Shown here piece by piece: positions 21,508-29,895 of a DNA stretch of 64,000 nt. Both the position numbers and the translations under genes were made by a program. Below the pieces are notes generated by a model. The model saw nothing but the letters and a program-made list of their open reading frames with translations. It was not told the DNA's origin and ran no database searches. The stretch is from positions 1 to 64,000 of the forward strand of contig NZ_QRNF01000018.1 of NCBI RefSeq assembly GCF_003474435.1. The letters run 5' to 3'. Positions within the stretch are counted from its first letter, which is position 1, and each line of letters begins with the position of its first letter. The DNA is from Ruminococcus sp. AF46-10NS (GTDB taxonomy: Bacteria > Bacillota > Clostridia > Lachnospirales > Lachnospiraceae).

Positions 21508-21579
21508 AAAAAGGCGTCCGGAACAGGTTCCAAGGGGCGAGAATTCCCCTGTGGTATCCGTTCCTGACGCCTTTGTCAG
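21508..21579 (-). promoter_or_regulatory. pyrG-gltBD leader: hexaloop hairpin overlapping an intrinsic terminator
   Basis: On the minus strand CUGAC-AAAGGC-GUCAG (21579-21564) has a perfect five-pair stem. The terminator uses AAAGGCGTC (21574-21566) and GACGCCTTTTT (21518-21508) and contains a further CAGGGG/CCCCTTG stem. As at glnA, the terminator arm starts at the first loop base. The hairpin begins about 19 bases after the predicted transcription start. Confidence 0.75.
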
Positions 21580-21604
21580 TTATCTTTCATATAAAATATG
21601 GTTT

Positions 21605-21633
21605 ACTATAAACTATTTTTTTTTATTTGTCAA
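21605..21633 (-). promoter_or_regulatory. Promoter of pyrG-gltB-gltD
   Basis: TTGACA (21628-21633), a 17-bp A-rich spacer and TATAGT (21605-21610) on the minus strand. Confidence 0.85.
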
Positions 21634-21692
21634 TAACAGATTTTTTATATAGTCTGCAGAATTTCTTCCTATGAAATGGTTACAAATAAAAA

Positions 21693-21747
21693 ACAGACGT
21701 CTGCCGAGGATTTCCATCTGATCTCCTGTCTCTGCAGCCACGTCTGT
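21693..21747 (-). terminator. Terminator of the HPr-like gene
   Basis: On the minus strand ACAGACGT ... ACGTCTGT, with adjoining CTGC/GCAG, is followed by TTTTTTATTT. It starts 46 bases after the stop at 21794. Confidence 0.75.
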
Positions 21748-21793
21748 CTTTTCTTTTTTGTCTTTTATATCTTGTCTGTCTCTGCACTGTCTG

Positions 21794-22018
21794 TCAGGCA
21801 ACTGCATATTTCTGAAGGAAACAATTAAACTCATGATCCTCACCATGACAGGTTACTGTAAGAACCTTGGTCAGATCCATGCTGAGGATTCCAAGAATAG
21901 ATTTTGCATCAATTAAAATTCTGTTATATGAAATATCTACATCAAAATCACATTTACTTGCAGCCTTAACAAATTCTTTAACATCCTCTGTCGCATTCAA
22001 TCTAATTTTTTTAGACAT
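21794..22018 (-). CDS. HPr-like protein lacking the active-site histidine
   Basis: A 74-residue protein with the HPr fold pattern (MSKKIRLNATEDVKEFVKAA ... ISYNRILIDAKSILGILSMDL). In the PTS carrier HPr the first loop carries GxHxRPA with phospho-His15. Here that segment reads LNATEDVKEF and has no His. The Ser46-like site is kept in DAKSILGIL. It therefore resembles Crh-type regulatory HPr proteins rather than a phosphotransfer carrier (inference). The longer frame to 22135 lacks a ribosome site, whereas GAGAGG precedes the ATG at 22018. Its own promoter is at 22124-22152. Confidence 0.8.
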   Translation of the reverse strand: MSKKIRLNATEDVKEFVKAASKCDFDVDISYNRILIDAKSILGILSMDLTKVLTVTCHGEDHEFNCFLQKYAVA

Positions 22019-22123
22019 AAATATCATCCTCTCTTTTATCTCGGTAAAAACCGGCATTGTTCCGGCCTCGCTGTTTTCCTGTATTTTCCAGACCAGCGGC
22101 CTTTTCTCATCTGGCTGTTCCAC

Positions 22124-22152
22124 ATTATGTCTCATGTTGTCAGATTTGTCAA
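22124..22152 (-). promoter_or_regulatory. Promoter of the HPr-like gene
   Basis: TTGACA (22147-22152), a 17-bp spacer and CATAAT (22124-22129) on the minus strand. It leaves a leader of about 100 bases before the ATG. Confidence 0.8.
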
Positions 22153-22303
22153 GTTGATATTTTTTATCGTTTTGGACGTTTTTCCTATAGAAACGAATTT
22201 TATATGATAAAATCCGGGTTTCTTAGATATTTATTGTGCAGTTTTCATATTTTCATTTTTCAATCCATTATTTTTAACTGTGAGATTAATTCCATATAGT
22301 TCA

Positions 22304-23698
22304 TTAATCCTGTTTGATTTCTTCTGGTATCTCCATCGGATAATTACCATCAAAGCATGCTTTGCACAACGGAAGGCCACCTGCCATGCCTTCCAGATAA
22401 TCGATCTGCATGTAGCCAAGAGAATCCGCACCGATCATCTTGCGAATCTCTTCCGTACTATGCTGTGCCGCAATCAGCTGATCATTGGACGGCACATCCG
22501 TACCGAAATAACAGGGATGTAAAAATGGCGGGGAGCTGATACGTACATGTACTTCTTTGGCTCCGGCTTCTTTCAGCATGTGGATCAGATTGGCAATGGT
22601 AGTTCCACGGACAATGGAATCATCCACCAGAACGATTCTCTTACCCTTCACCACTGATTCCAGAACGCTCAGCTTCAGATGAACGCTTGACTCTCTCTCC
22701 TGCTGTGTAGGCTTGATAAAAGTTCTTCCAATGTAACTGTTTTTATAGAATGCAAAACCAAACGGGATTCCAGATTCCTCCGAATAGCCTTTTGCTGCCG
22801 GAAGTCCGGATTCCGGTACACCGGTTACCAGATCCGCTTCTACCGGATAGGACTTTGCAAGAGATTTTCCTCCACGAATCCTTGCATCATAGATTTTTAC
22901 GCCATCCATAGTGCTGTCCAGTCTTGCAAAATAAATATATTCAAAAACACAATGAGCATGCTTTTTCTGTTCAGCCAGCTTGCTGGATTTCAGTCCGTCC
23001 CTGGTGATCGTGACGATCTCACCCGGTTCAATATCACGGATAAATTCCGCTCCTACAGATGTCAGTGCACAGCTCTCAGATGCCAGAACATAAGCATTGT
23101 CTCTCTTTCCAAGGCAAAGTGGTTTCAGTCCGTACGGGTCACGGGCACCGATCAGCTTCCTCGGGCTCATGATCACAAGCGCATATCCGCCCCTGATCTT
23201 CTCTACTGTTTTATGTACTGCTTCCTCTACAGTTGCAGAATGAACACGTTCCCTTGCAATATGGAAAGCAATAACCTCTGAATCTGTCGTTGTATGGAAG
23301 ATCGCTCCTGTCTGGATCAGTTCCCATTTCAGAGCTTCTGTATTAACCAGATTTCCGTTATGTGCCAGTGCCAGACTTCCCTTAATATAAGAAAGTACCA
23401 GCGGCTGTGCATTCTCCGCAACAGACTCTCCGGTGGTGGAATAACGAACATGTCCGATTCCGATGTCACCATTCATATTATGTACAACATCTTTTCGTAA
23501 AACTTCGCTTACCAGTCCGAGATCTTTATGAAACTGTACGTTTCCTCTTTCTCCGTCCGTCCTTGAAACGGCCATTCCGCAGGACTCCTGTCCTCTGTGC
23601 TGCAGCGAAGTAAGACCATAATAAATAGATGGTGCAATATTCCCTCCATCCAGATCATAAATCCCGAATACGCCACATTCTTCCTTTACTCCTGACAT
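22304..23698 (-). CDS. purF: Amidophosphoribosyltransferase
   Basis: The first enzyme of purine synthesis, making phosphoribosylamine from PRPP and glutamine. The open frame reaches 23710, but the ATG at 23698 is favoured because GGAGG lies five bases before it. The short propeptide ends at the nucleophile in KEECGVFGIYD. The class II amidotransferase domain (HNGNLVNTEAL) is followed by the phosphoribosyltransferase domain with PRPP loop RIVLVDDSIVRGTT. About 464 residues, a normal length. It has its own promoter and is divergent from glnN. Confidence 0.95.
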   Translation of the reverse strand: MSGVKEECGVFGIYDLDGGNIAPSIYYGLTSLQHRGQESCGMAVSRTDGERGNVQFHKDLGLVSEVLRKDVVHNMNGDIGIGHVRYSTTGESVAENAQPLVLSYIKGSLALAHNGNLVNTEALKWELIQTGAIFHTTTDSEVIAFHIARERVHSATVEEAVHKTVEKIRGGYALVIMSPRKLIGARDPYGLKPLCLGKRDNAYVLASESCALTSVGAEFIRDIEPGEIVTITRDGLKSSKLAEQKKHAHCVFEYIYFARLDSTMDGVKIYDARIRGGKSLAKSYPVEADLVTGVPESGLPAAKGYSEESGIPFGFAFYKNSYIGRTFIKPTQQERESSVHLKLSVLESVVKGKRIVLVDDSIVRGTTIANLIHMLKEAGAKEVHVRISSPPFLHPCYFGTDVPSNDQLIAAQHSTEEIRKMIGADSLGYMQIDYLEGMAGGLPLCKACFDGNYPMEIPEEIKQD

Positions 23699-23814
23699 AT
23701 TTTCCTCCATCTGTTTTTCCGTATTGTGTATCTTTGTAACTGGTCAAAAAGCTTCTTTTTCCATGATCCCTTATAGCGATCACTGACTTTTCGAATGTAT
23801 AACTACGATATCAG

Positions 23815-23842
23815 ATTATAATAAAAGGACAAGATTTGTCAA
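23815..23842 (-). promoter_or_regulatory. Promoter of purF
   Basis: TTGACA (23837-23842), a 16-bp spacer and TATAAT (23815-23820) on the minus strand. The roughly 115-base leader shows no purine riboswitch signature. Confidence 0.8.
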
Positions 23843-23905
23843 CCCTGCCTATTTTCCGACAGTCCGATCGCCCTGATCGATTTTTTAGATTTTTTTAAAA
23901 AGCTC

Positions 23906-23933
23906 TTGACAATATTTTATTTTGGTGTATACT
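23906..23933 (+). promoter_or_regulatory. Promoter of glnN
   Basis: TTGACA (23906-23911), a 16-bp spacer and TATACT (23928-23933). It is back to back with the purF promoter; the gap between the two -35 elements is about 63 bp. Confidence 0.85.
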
Positions 23934-23942
23934 GCAACACAT

Positions 23943-23990
23943 AAAGCAAAGGCGCTTTGGATACGACAAGTATCTGAAGCGCTTTTTTTG
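23943..23990 (+). promoter_or_regulatory. glnN leader: 5'-end hexaloop hairpin overlapping an intrinsic terminator
   Basis: AAAGC-AAAGGC-GCUUU (23943-23958) starts within a few bases of the predicted transcript end. The terminator GGCGCTT...GATAC-GACAA-GTATC...AAGCGC followed by seven T (to 23990) uses the loop and 3' strand of that hairpin, so only one can form. About 97 further leader bases precede the ATG and show nothing recognisable. Confidence 0.75.
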
Positions 23991-24087
23991 TTTTTTCGGT
24001 CCGTAATACCCGGTCATTCCGGCAGCGGTCCTTATAAGATAATTAAAAATTATAATGAATGAGTGAAATCGAAAGGAGTGTACCTAT

Positions 24088-26190
24088 ATGGCACAGAGTA
24101 TCCCTGAAATGTATGGCAGCCTTGTATTCAATGACAAAGTGATGCGAAGCAAACTGCCAAAGGACATGTACAAAGCATTAAAGAAAACAATTGAAAACGG
24201 AACTCATCTGGAGCTGGATGTTGCAAATTCCGTAGCAGTTGCAATGAAAGAATGGGCTACCGAAAACGGTGCAACACATTACACACACTGGTTTCAGCCG
24301 ATGACAAACGTAACAGCAGAAAAACATGATAGCTTCATCTCCCCTACAGGTGATGGACAGGTGATCATGGATTTCTCCGGTAAAGAGCTGGTAAAAGGTG
24401 AGCCGGATGCATCCAGTTTCCCGTCAGGTGGTCTTCGTGCTACTTTCGAAGCAAGAGGATATACAGCATGGGATCCTACTTCACCAGCATTCATCAAAGA
24501 TAAGACACTTTACATTCCTACAGCATTCTGTTCCTACAGCGGAGAGGCACTTGATAAGAAAACTCCTCTTCTCCGTTCCATGGATGAACTTAACAAAGAA
24601 GCAGTTCGTATTCTTCACATCCTTGGAAACAAAGAGGTTCGTCATATCAACACAACAGTAGGACCTGAGCAGGAGTACTTCCTGGTTGACAAGGATCTCT
24701 ATAAAAAGAGAAAAGACCTGATTTTCTGCGGACGTACACTTCTGGGAGCTTCCGCACCAAAAGGACAGGAGATGGAGGATCATTACTTCGGAGCTCTGAA
24801 ACCTCGTGTTGCTGCTTACATGCATGATCTTGACGAAGAGCTCTGGAAGCTTGGCATTCCGGCCAAAACAAAGCATAACGAGGTTGCTCCTGCACAGCAC
24901 GAGCTGGCTCCTGTATTTGATACCACAAATGTTGCTGTCGACCACAACCAGCTGACCATGGAAATTATGAAAAAAGTTGCTGACAAGCACAACATGGTCT
25001 GCCTCCTTCACGAGAAACCATTTGAGGGAATCAACGGAAGCGGTAAACACAACAACTGGTCCATGAGCACAGACACAGGTGTAAACCTTCTTGATCCTGG
25101 AAAAACACCGGCAGAGAATACACAGTTCCTGGTATTTTTGGTAGCTGTTATTAAAGCCGTTGACGATTACGCTGATCTTCTCCGTGTATCCGTTGCAAGT
25201 GCCGGAAACGATCATCGTCTCGGAGCAAACGAGGCACCGCCTGCGATCGTATCCATCTTCCTCGGAGACGAGCTGACAGACATACTGAAATCCATTGAAA
25301 ATGATACCTTCTTCAACAACAAGCATGCAGTACAGATGGATATCGGAGCAAAGGTACTTCCTCACTTCACAAAGGATACCACTGACAGAAACCGTACTTC
25401 ACCGTTTGCATTTACAGGAAACAAATTTGAGTTCCGTATGCTTGGTTCCGCGGCATCTGTTGCAAACCCGAACATCGTACTGAACACTGCTGTTGCAGAG
25501 GTTCTTGCTGAATTCAGCGCAGCTCTTAAGGATGTTCCGGAAGAAGAAATGGAAAGCGCAGTACATGCACTTCTTAAGAAAACCATTGAAGAGCATAAAC
25601 GCATCATCTTTAACGGAAACGGCTATACAGACGAGTGGGTTGAAGAAGCTGAGAAACGCGGTCTCTACAACCTGAAAACAACTCCTGATGCTCTTCCTCA
25701 TTTCATTGCCGAGAAGAACATTGAGCTGTTTACAAAGCATGGCATCTTTACAAAGGAAGAACTCTTCTCCCGTTACGAGATCTGGCTTGAGAACTATTAT
25801 AAGACCATCAACATCGAGTCCAACACTCTTGCTGAAATGATCCAGAAACAGGTAATTCCTTCTGTATATACATATGTTGAAAAGCTTGCAGATACTGCAG
25901 CTGCAAAGAAATCTGTAGTAGCTGACGTTTCTGTAGCAAGCGAAGTTGCTCTGATTTCCAAACTGAGTACACTTGCAGACACCATGGCAACGGATCTGGA
26001 AACTCTGAAAGCAGATACAGCAAAAGCTCTTGCTTCTTCTGACGATGTACTTGCATGCTCTAAGGCTTATCAGGAAACTGTTCTGGAAGACATGGAAGCT
26101 TTAAGAAAATCTGCTGATGAGGCAGAGGCTCTGATCCCGGATGAGTTACTTCCATATCCGACTTATGACGAGCTGTTATTCTCTATCTGA
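24088..26190 (+). CDS. glnN: Glutamine synthetase type III
   Basis: A 700-residue GSIII, the large form found in Bacteroidetes, clostridia and cyanobacteria. It starts AQSIPEMYGSLVFND. GPEQEYFLVD (about 192), NEVAPAQHELAPVFD (about 269) and GSGKHNNWSMSTDTG form the metal, glutamate and ATP sites. NRTSPFAFTGNKFEFR precedes the long C-terminal helical region typical of GSIII. It makes glutamine from ammonium and glutamate with ATP, beside a separate GSI (12248). AAAGGAG precedes the ATG. It is followed by its own terminator and the amt operon. Confidence 0.97.
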   Translation: MAQSIPEMYGSLVFNDKVMRSKLPKDMYKALKKTIENGTHLELDVANSVAVAMKEWATENGATHYTHWFQPMTNVTAEKHDSFISPTGDGQVIMDFSGKELVKGEPDASSFPSGGLRATFEARGYTAWDPTSPAFIKDKTLYIPTAFCSYSGEALDKKTPLLRSMDELNKEAVRILHILGNKEVRHINTTVGPEQEYFLVDKDLYKKRKDLIFCGRTLLGASAPKGQEMEDHYFGALKPRVAAYMHDLDEELWKLGIPAKTKHNEVAPAQHELAPVFDTTNVAVDHNQLTMEIMKKVADKHNMVCLLHEKPFEGINGSGKHNNWSMSTDTGVNLLDPGKTPAENTQFLVFLVAVIKAVDDYADLLRVSVASAGNDHRLGANEAPPAIVSIFLGDELTDILKSIENDTFFNNKHAVQMDIGAKVLPHFTKDTTDRNRTSPFAFTGNKFEFRMLGSAASVANPNIVLNTAVAEVLAEFSAALKDVPEEEMESAVHALLKKTIEEHKRIIFNGNGYTDEWVEEAEKRGLYNLKTTPDALPHFIAEKNIELFTKHGIFTKEELFSRYEIWLENYYKTINIESNTLAEMIQKQVIPSVYTYVEKLADTAAAKKSVVADVSVASEVALISKLSTLADTMATDLETLKADTAKALASSDDVLACSKAYQETVLEDMEALRKSADEAEALIPDELLPYPTYDELLFSI

Positions 26191-26225
26191 CAACTGATAT
26201 CAGATAACAATTTCATACGGTAAAT

Positions 26226-26310
26226 ACAGGGGATATCCCTTATGAACTCTACTTCATAATTCATTATCGATTTCCTCATCCATTAATCACACGATACAGA
26301 TATCCCCTGT
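26226..26310 (+). terminator. Terminator of glnN
   Basis: A perfect 12-bp inverted repeat (ACAGGGGATATC and GATATCCCCTGT) around a 61-base loop is followed by TTTTAC. Its right arm overlaps the -35 region expected for the amt promoter. Confidence 0.7.
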
Positions 26311-26316
26311 TTTACA

Positions 26317-26375
26317 TATACTTATTTTGATTTCGTAAAGGCGCGGAAGAGAATTTCCTCTCTCCTGCGCTTTTT
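26317..26375 (+). promoter_or_regulatory. amt leader: -10 box, 5'-end hexaloop hairpin and overlapping terminator
   Basis: TATACT (26317-26322) has no good -35 partner. The predicted RNA begins near 26329 with UUUCGU-AAAGGC-GCGGAA (26331-26348; six pairs, two of them G-U). A terminator AAAGGCGC ... GCGCTTTTT (26337-26375) starts at the first loop base. This is the fourth instance of the design at glnA, pyrG and glnN. Confidence 0.65.
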
Positions 26376-26492
26376 CGTTATACTGATACCGGATAAATTC
26401 TGTCTGTTTTTCTCCTGTCCGGTATTATAAAAATCCTTCCTGTATATATCTTATATAATAGGAAGGAAAAAATTGGGAAAGGGAGTGTTACT

Positions 26493-28216
26493 ATGTATTC
26501 TTCAGTAAACACATTATGGGTCCTCGTCGGTGCCGCACTGGTCTTCTTCATGCAGGCTGGCTTTGCAATGGTTGAAACAGGATTCACAAGAGCAAAAAAC
26601 GCAGGTAATATCATCATGAAAAACCTGATGGATTTCTGTATCGGAACTCCGGTCTTCTGGCTGGTTGGATTCGGCATCATGTTCGGTGCAGGAAACGGTT
26701 TCTCCGGCAAGATCGGCGGAATCGCCTCAGAGGCAAACTACGGAAACGCAATGCTTCCGGATGGAGTTCCTTTCTGGGCATTTCTCATCTTCCAGACAGT
26801 ATTCTGTGCTACCTCTGCAACTATCGTATCCGGTGCCATGGCAGAACGTACCAAATTCATTTCCTACTGTATCTACAGCTTACTGATCAGCCTCGTTGTA
26901 TACCCCGTATCCGGCCACTGGATCTGGGGCGGCGGATTTATCAGCCAGATGGGATTTCATGATTTCGCAGGTTCCTGTGCCGTTCATATGGTAGGTGGTG
27001 TTGCTGCACTGATCGGTGCCATCATCCTCGGACCTCGTATCGGAAAATATTCCAAATCCGGTAAATCCCGAGCAATCCCCGGACATAACCTTACTGTTGG
27101 TGCACTTGGTGTATTTATCCTCTGGTTCTGCTGGTTCGGTTTCAACGGTGCATCCACTGTCAGCATGGAAGGCGATGCCATTGTAAGTGCCGGAAAAATC
27201 TTCGTAACAACAAACCTTGCAGCTGCCGTTGCAACTGTAACAGTTATGCTGATCACATGGATCCGCTACAAAAAACCGGATGTTTCCATGTCACTCAACG
27301 GTTCTCTTGCAGGACTGGTAGCCATCACAGCAGGCTGCGATACTGTATCTCCTACATCTGCAGCTATCATCGGAATCATTTCCGGATTCATTGTAGTATT
27401 TGGTATTGAATTCATTGACAAAGTTCTCAAAATTGATGACCCTGTTGGTGCTGTTGGTGTTCACGGTCTCAACGGTGCTTTCGGAACTCTTGCTGTAGGT
27501 CTTTTCTCTGACGGTGCAGGTACCGAGTGGAAAGGTCTCCTCACAGGCGGTGGTTTCCATGGCTTCGGTGTTCAGTTTATTGGTATGGCTATTACTATCG
27601 CATGGGTTGCTGTTACTATGACAATTATCTTCCAGGTGATCAAACACACCATCGGTCTTCGCGTTTCCGCTGAGGAAGAGATTGCAGGTCTGGATGTGAA
27701 AGAGCATGGCCTTGCAAGTGCATACGATGGATTCTTTGTACAGGATACCATGACAAAGGCTCCGACTCCAATGGGAACTTCCGTAAAAGCCCTGTTGTAA
27801 AACACGCTCCTTCTGCTCCTGCTGAATCTGTTCCTGAGATTCCGGCAGACGGCGTACACAAACTGACAAAAGTTGTTATCATCACACGTCAGAACAAGCT
27901 GGATGAATTTATGCAGGCCATGAACGAGATCGGCGTAACCGGTATCACTATCACAAATGTTATGGGATGTGGTGTTCAGAAGGGTGCTCCAACCTACTAT
28001 CGTGGTGTTGAGGTTGACATGAACCTCCGTCCGAAGGTTAAGATCGAAATCGTTGTAAGTCTCGTACCTGTTCAGAAGGTTATTGATACTGCAAAGGCAG
28101 TTCTTCATACCGGCCAGATCGGTGATGGTAAAGTCTTCGTTTACGACATCGAAAACGTAGTAAAGATCCGTACCGGCGAGGAAGGCTTCCTGGCTCTGCA
28201 GGATACAGACGCATGA
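26493..28216 (+). CDS. Ammonium channel fused to a PII signal protein (one -1 frameshift)
   Basis: The Amt part (1-435) has eleven predicted membrane spans, [16 protein letters not shown] and the pore twin-His motifs [16 protein letters not shown] and [16 protein letters not shown]. As read it stops at 27800. Adding one C to the run at 27790-27792 continues it as [23 protein letters not shown], a Pro/Ala linker. A full PII domain ([14 protein letters not shown] ... [10 protein letters not shown]) then runs to 28216, 574 residues in all. In the T-loop the residue matching uridylylated Tyr51 is Val (YYRGVEV), so control by ligands rather than uridylylation is expected. PII normally plugs Amt; here it is tethered. 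GGGAG precedes the ATG. Confidence 0.88.
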
Positions 28217-28276
28217 TCCTCTTATAATCAAAACAGATAAAATCTTTCTACGCAATATAAACCAAATAAAAGCCAG

Positions 28277-28316
28277 AAAAGATCCGGAACAATTCCTTAA
28301 ATGTTCCGGATCTTTT
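28277..28316. terminator. Bidirectional terminator between amt-PII and the TRIC gene
   Basis: A perfect 14-bp inverted repeat (AAAAGATCCGGAAC / GTTCCGGATCTTTT) with a 12-base loop lies between convergent genes. It has A and T tracts on both sides. Confidence 0.9.
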
Positions 28317-28322
28317 CATATA

Positions 28323-28973
28323 TTATTCTCTTCTCAGTCTCGGCAAATTCCACCGATAATGCGCTGCCAGATACCGGATCAGGATCACCACTACCGTTCC
28401 GATCACCATAGCCGGCACTCCACCCCACAGCCTGTATATCCAAACACAGGCAATGGCACCTACAATAGATGCACAGGCATAAATATGGCGCACAAAAATA
28501 TATGGCGGTACTCCTGCCATCATATCACGGATCAGACCGCCGCCAACTCCTGTGACAGTCCCAAGAAACACAAGAAAAAAAGTTCTTCCCATATATCCCT
28601 GTGAAATCCCCTTATCAACACCCATAACAGTAAACACGCCAAGTCCAACCGTATCCATCACCAGCATCACCTTATCATAGACCAGCCGGTTCCCGCCTTC
28701 CAGAAGCTCCTGTTTCCAGTACATCACTGCAAAAACAATACAGGACGTCACTGTTGCCACAATGGTATACAGCGGATCCTGAAACATTCCCGGCGGCACG
28801 ATTCCCAGGATAATATCCCTGGTAGCTCCTCCTCCCACTGCAGTCACCACTCCTAGAACGCAGACCCCGAAAATATCCATTCCCCGCTGCGCTCCCACCA
28901 TAGCTCCGGAAGCAGCAAACGCAATAGTTCCTGCCATCTCCAGCATAAATGTAAACATACTCTGATAATCCAT
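28323..28973 (-). CDS. TRIC/YadS-type trimeric cation channel family membrane protein (UPF0126)
   Basis: About 216 residues with two copies of the UPF0126 repeat (FAASGAMVGAQRGMDIFG...GGGATRDIILG and FTVMGVDKGI...GGGLIRDMMAGVPP) and about seven membrane helices. The glycine-rich GGG-x-RD loops are typical of this channel family. The long frame starts at 29126, but GGAGGGGG before the ATG at 28973 marks the likely start, with a second candidate at 28985. The physiological ion is unknown, potassium or another monovalent cation in studied relatives. Confidence 0.88.
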   Translation of the reverse strand: MDYQSMFTFMLEMAGTIAFAASGAMVGAQRGMDIFGVCVLGVVTAVGGGATRDIILGIVPPGMFQDPLYTIVATVTSCIVFAVMYWKQELLEGGNRLVYDKVMLVMDTVGLGVFTVMGVDKGISQGYMGRTFFLVFLGTVTGVGGGLIRDMMAGVPPYIFVRHIYACASIVGAIACVWIYRLWGGVPAMVIGTVVVILIRYLAAHYRWNLPRLRRE

Positions 28974-29043
28974 TTCCCCCTCCATGCATATCAAGCCGTA
29001 TTTTTTCTCACCCTCATATCTGCATCCTGTTTTCCCTGTCTGT

Positions 29044-29107
29044 ACATTTCCACAAGGTGCACATTTCCGCAGGGTGCAAGAAGGAACCCTGCCATGCAGG
29101 ATTCCTT
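29044..29107 (-). repeat. 17-bp tandem duplication and adjacent hairpin upstream of the TRIC gene
   Basis: ACATTTCCACAAGGTGC (29044-29060) is followed directly by ACATTTCCGCAGGGTGC (29061-29077), 15 of 17 bases identical. Next is a 12-bp inverted repeat AAGGAACCCTGC-CAT-GCAGGATTCCTT (29081-29107) with one mismatch. Together they fill the space between niaR and the TRIC gene. The function is unknown. Confidence 0.5.
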
Positions 29108-29190
29108 CTCCTATTTTCGTGATCACTATATTTTCATATTAACAGAATTTTCTCATTCTGTATATCTTTTCTTTTTGTATCTGACTTCTG

Positions 29191-29703
29191 TTATTCTGCT
29201 TCGATCAGAAATCCTCGCCGTTTCAGCATATCCTGGATCATATCCAGGATTTCCTCGGATTCTGCTTCTACTTTATGATAATGATAATCCGCTGTGATAT
29301 TCTTCAGAGGACTGGACTTGCCGCTTCGGATATCCTCCATAAAATTCTCAACCTGGCGTCTGGAGCTGATATTCAGTTCTGCCTCGATATGTCCGTAAAC
29401 TCTGTGATTCACCATTACATTGATCACTTTTCCGCCAAGATCCACAATCCCGCAGAGCTCATTCTTCAGATCTGCATCTGTATGATGCACTTTGAATATC
29501 CGGCTCACAGTATGAGGAGCATTGAAAATATATCCCCTGTTGGTGGATATCACGTCGTTCCCTTCTGCGCGTATCAGCGCAACATCCTGCACGATCACCT
29601 GTCTGCTGACCTGAAATGTTCTGGCCAGAGCACTTCCCGAGACCGGCCGGTCACTGTTTTTAATTTGATCCATGATCGCTGTCCTGCGTTCTGAACCAGT
29701 CAT
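29191..29703 (-). CDS. niaR: Niacin-responsive repressor NiaR (HTH plus 3H domain)
   Basis: A 170-residue regulator. The N-terminal HTH_11 helix-turn-helix (RRTAIMDQIKNSDRPVSGSALARTFQVSRQVIVQDV) is followed by a 3H domain whose three conserved histidines appear in KVHHTDADL, VYGHIEAEL and YHYHKVEAE. Family members repress NAD synthesis genes when niacin is plentiful. It is last in the nadA-nadB-nadC-niaR array, so it probably controls its own operon through a site at the nadA promoter. A 192-base gap separates it from nadC. Confidence 0.92.
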   Translation of the reverse strand: MTGSERRTAIMDQIKNSDRPVSGSALARTFQVSRQVIVQDVALIRAEGNDVISTNRGYIFNAPHTVSRIFKVHHTDADLKNELCGIVDLGGKVINVMVNHRVYGHIEAELNISSRRQVENFMEDIRSGKSSPLKNITADYHYHKVEAESEEILDMIQDMLKRRGFLIEAE

Positions 29704-29895
29704 TTAAGTTCCCCTTTCCTGGCTGTACCTGTACTATTTATTCCGATATCTGTCTCCTTCATTCTCGCGATATCTCCCACCCGGTTCAGATATTACCTGT
29801 TATGCCTCTGCTTCCGACAATTCTCGCTTCTTTTTTTCTGATATTCCGGATATTTCCTGTCACAGCACTCGGTATTTTGCAAAATTCTGTGATCT

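Noticed and set aside
21613..21846. 77-codon minus-strand frame after the HPr-like gene
   Set aside because: It begins inside the HPr-like gene in another frame and covers its terminator; it has no ribosome site.
23711..23815. Purine riboswitch in the purF leader
   Set aside because: The conserved core bases and three-way junction are not present.
24481..25365. 294-codon minus-strand frame inside glnN
   Set aside because: It is antisense to conserved GSIII motifs and has no domain or promoter.
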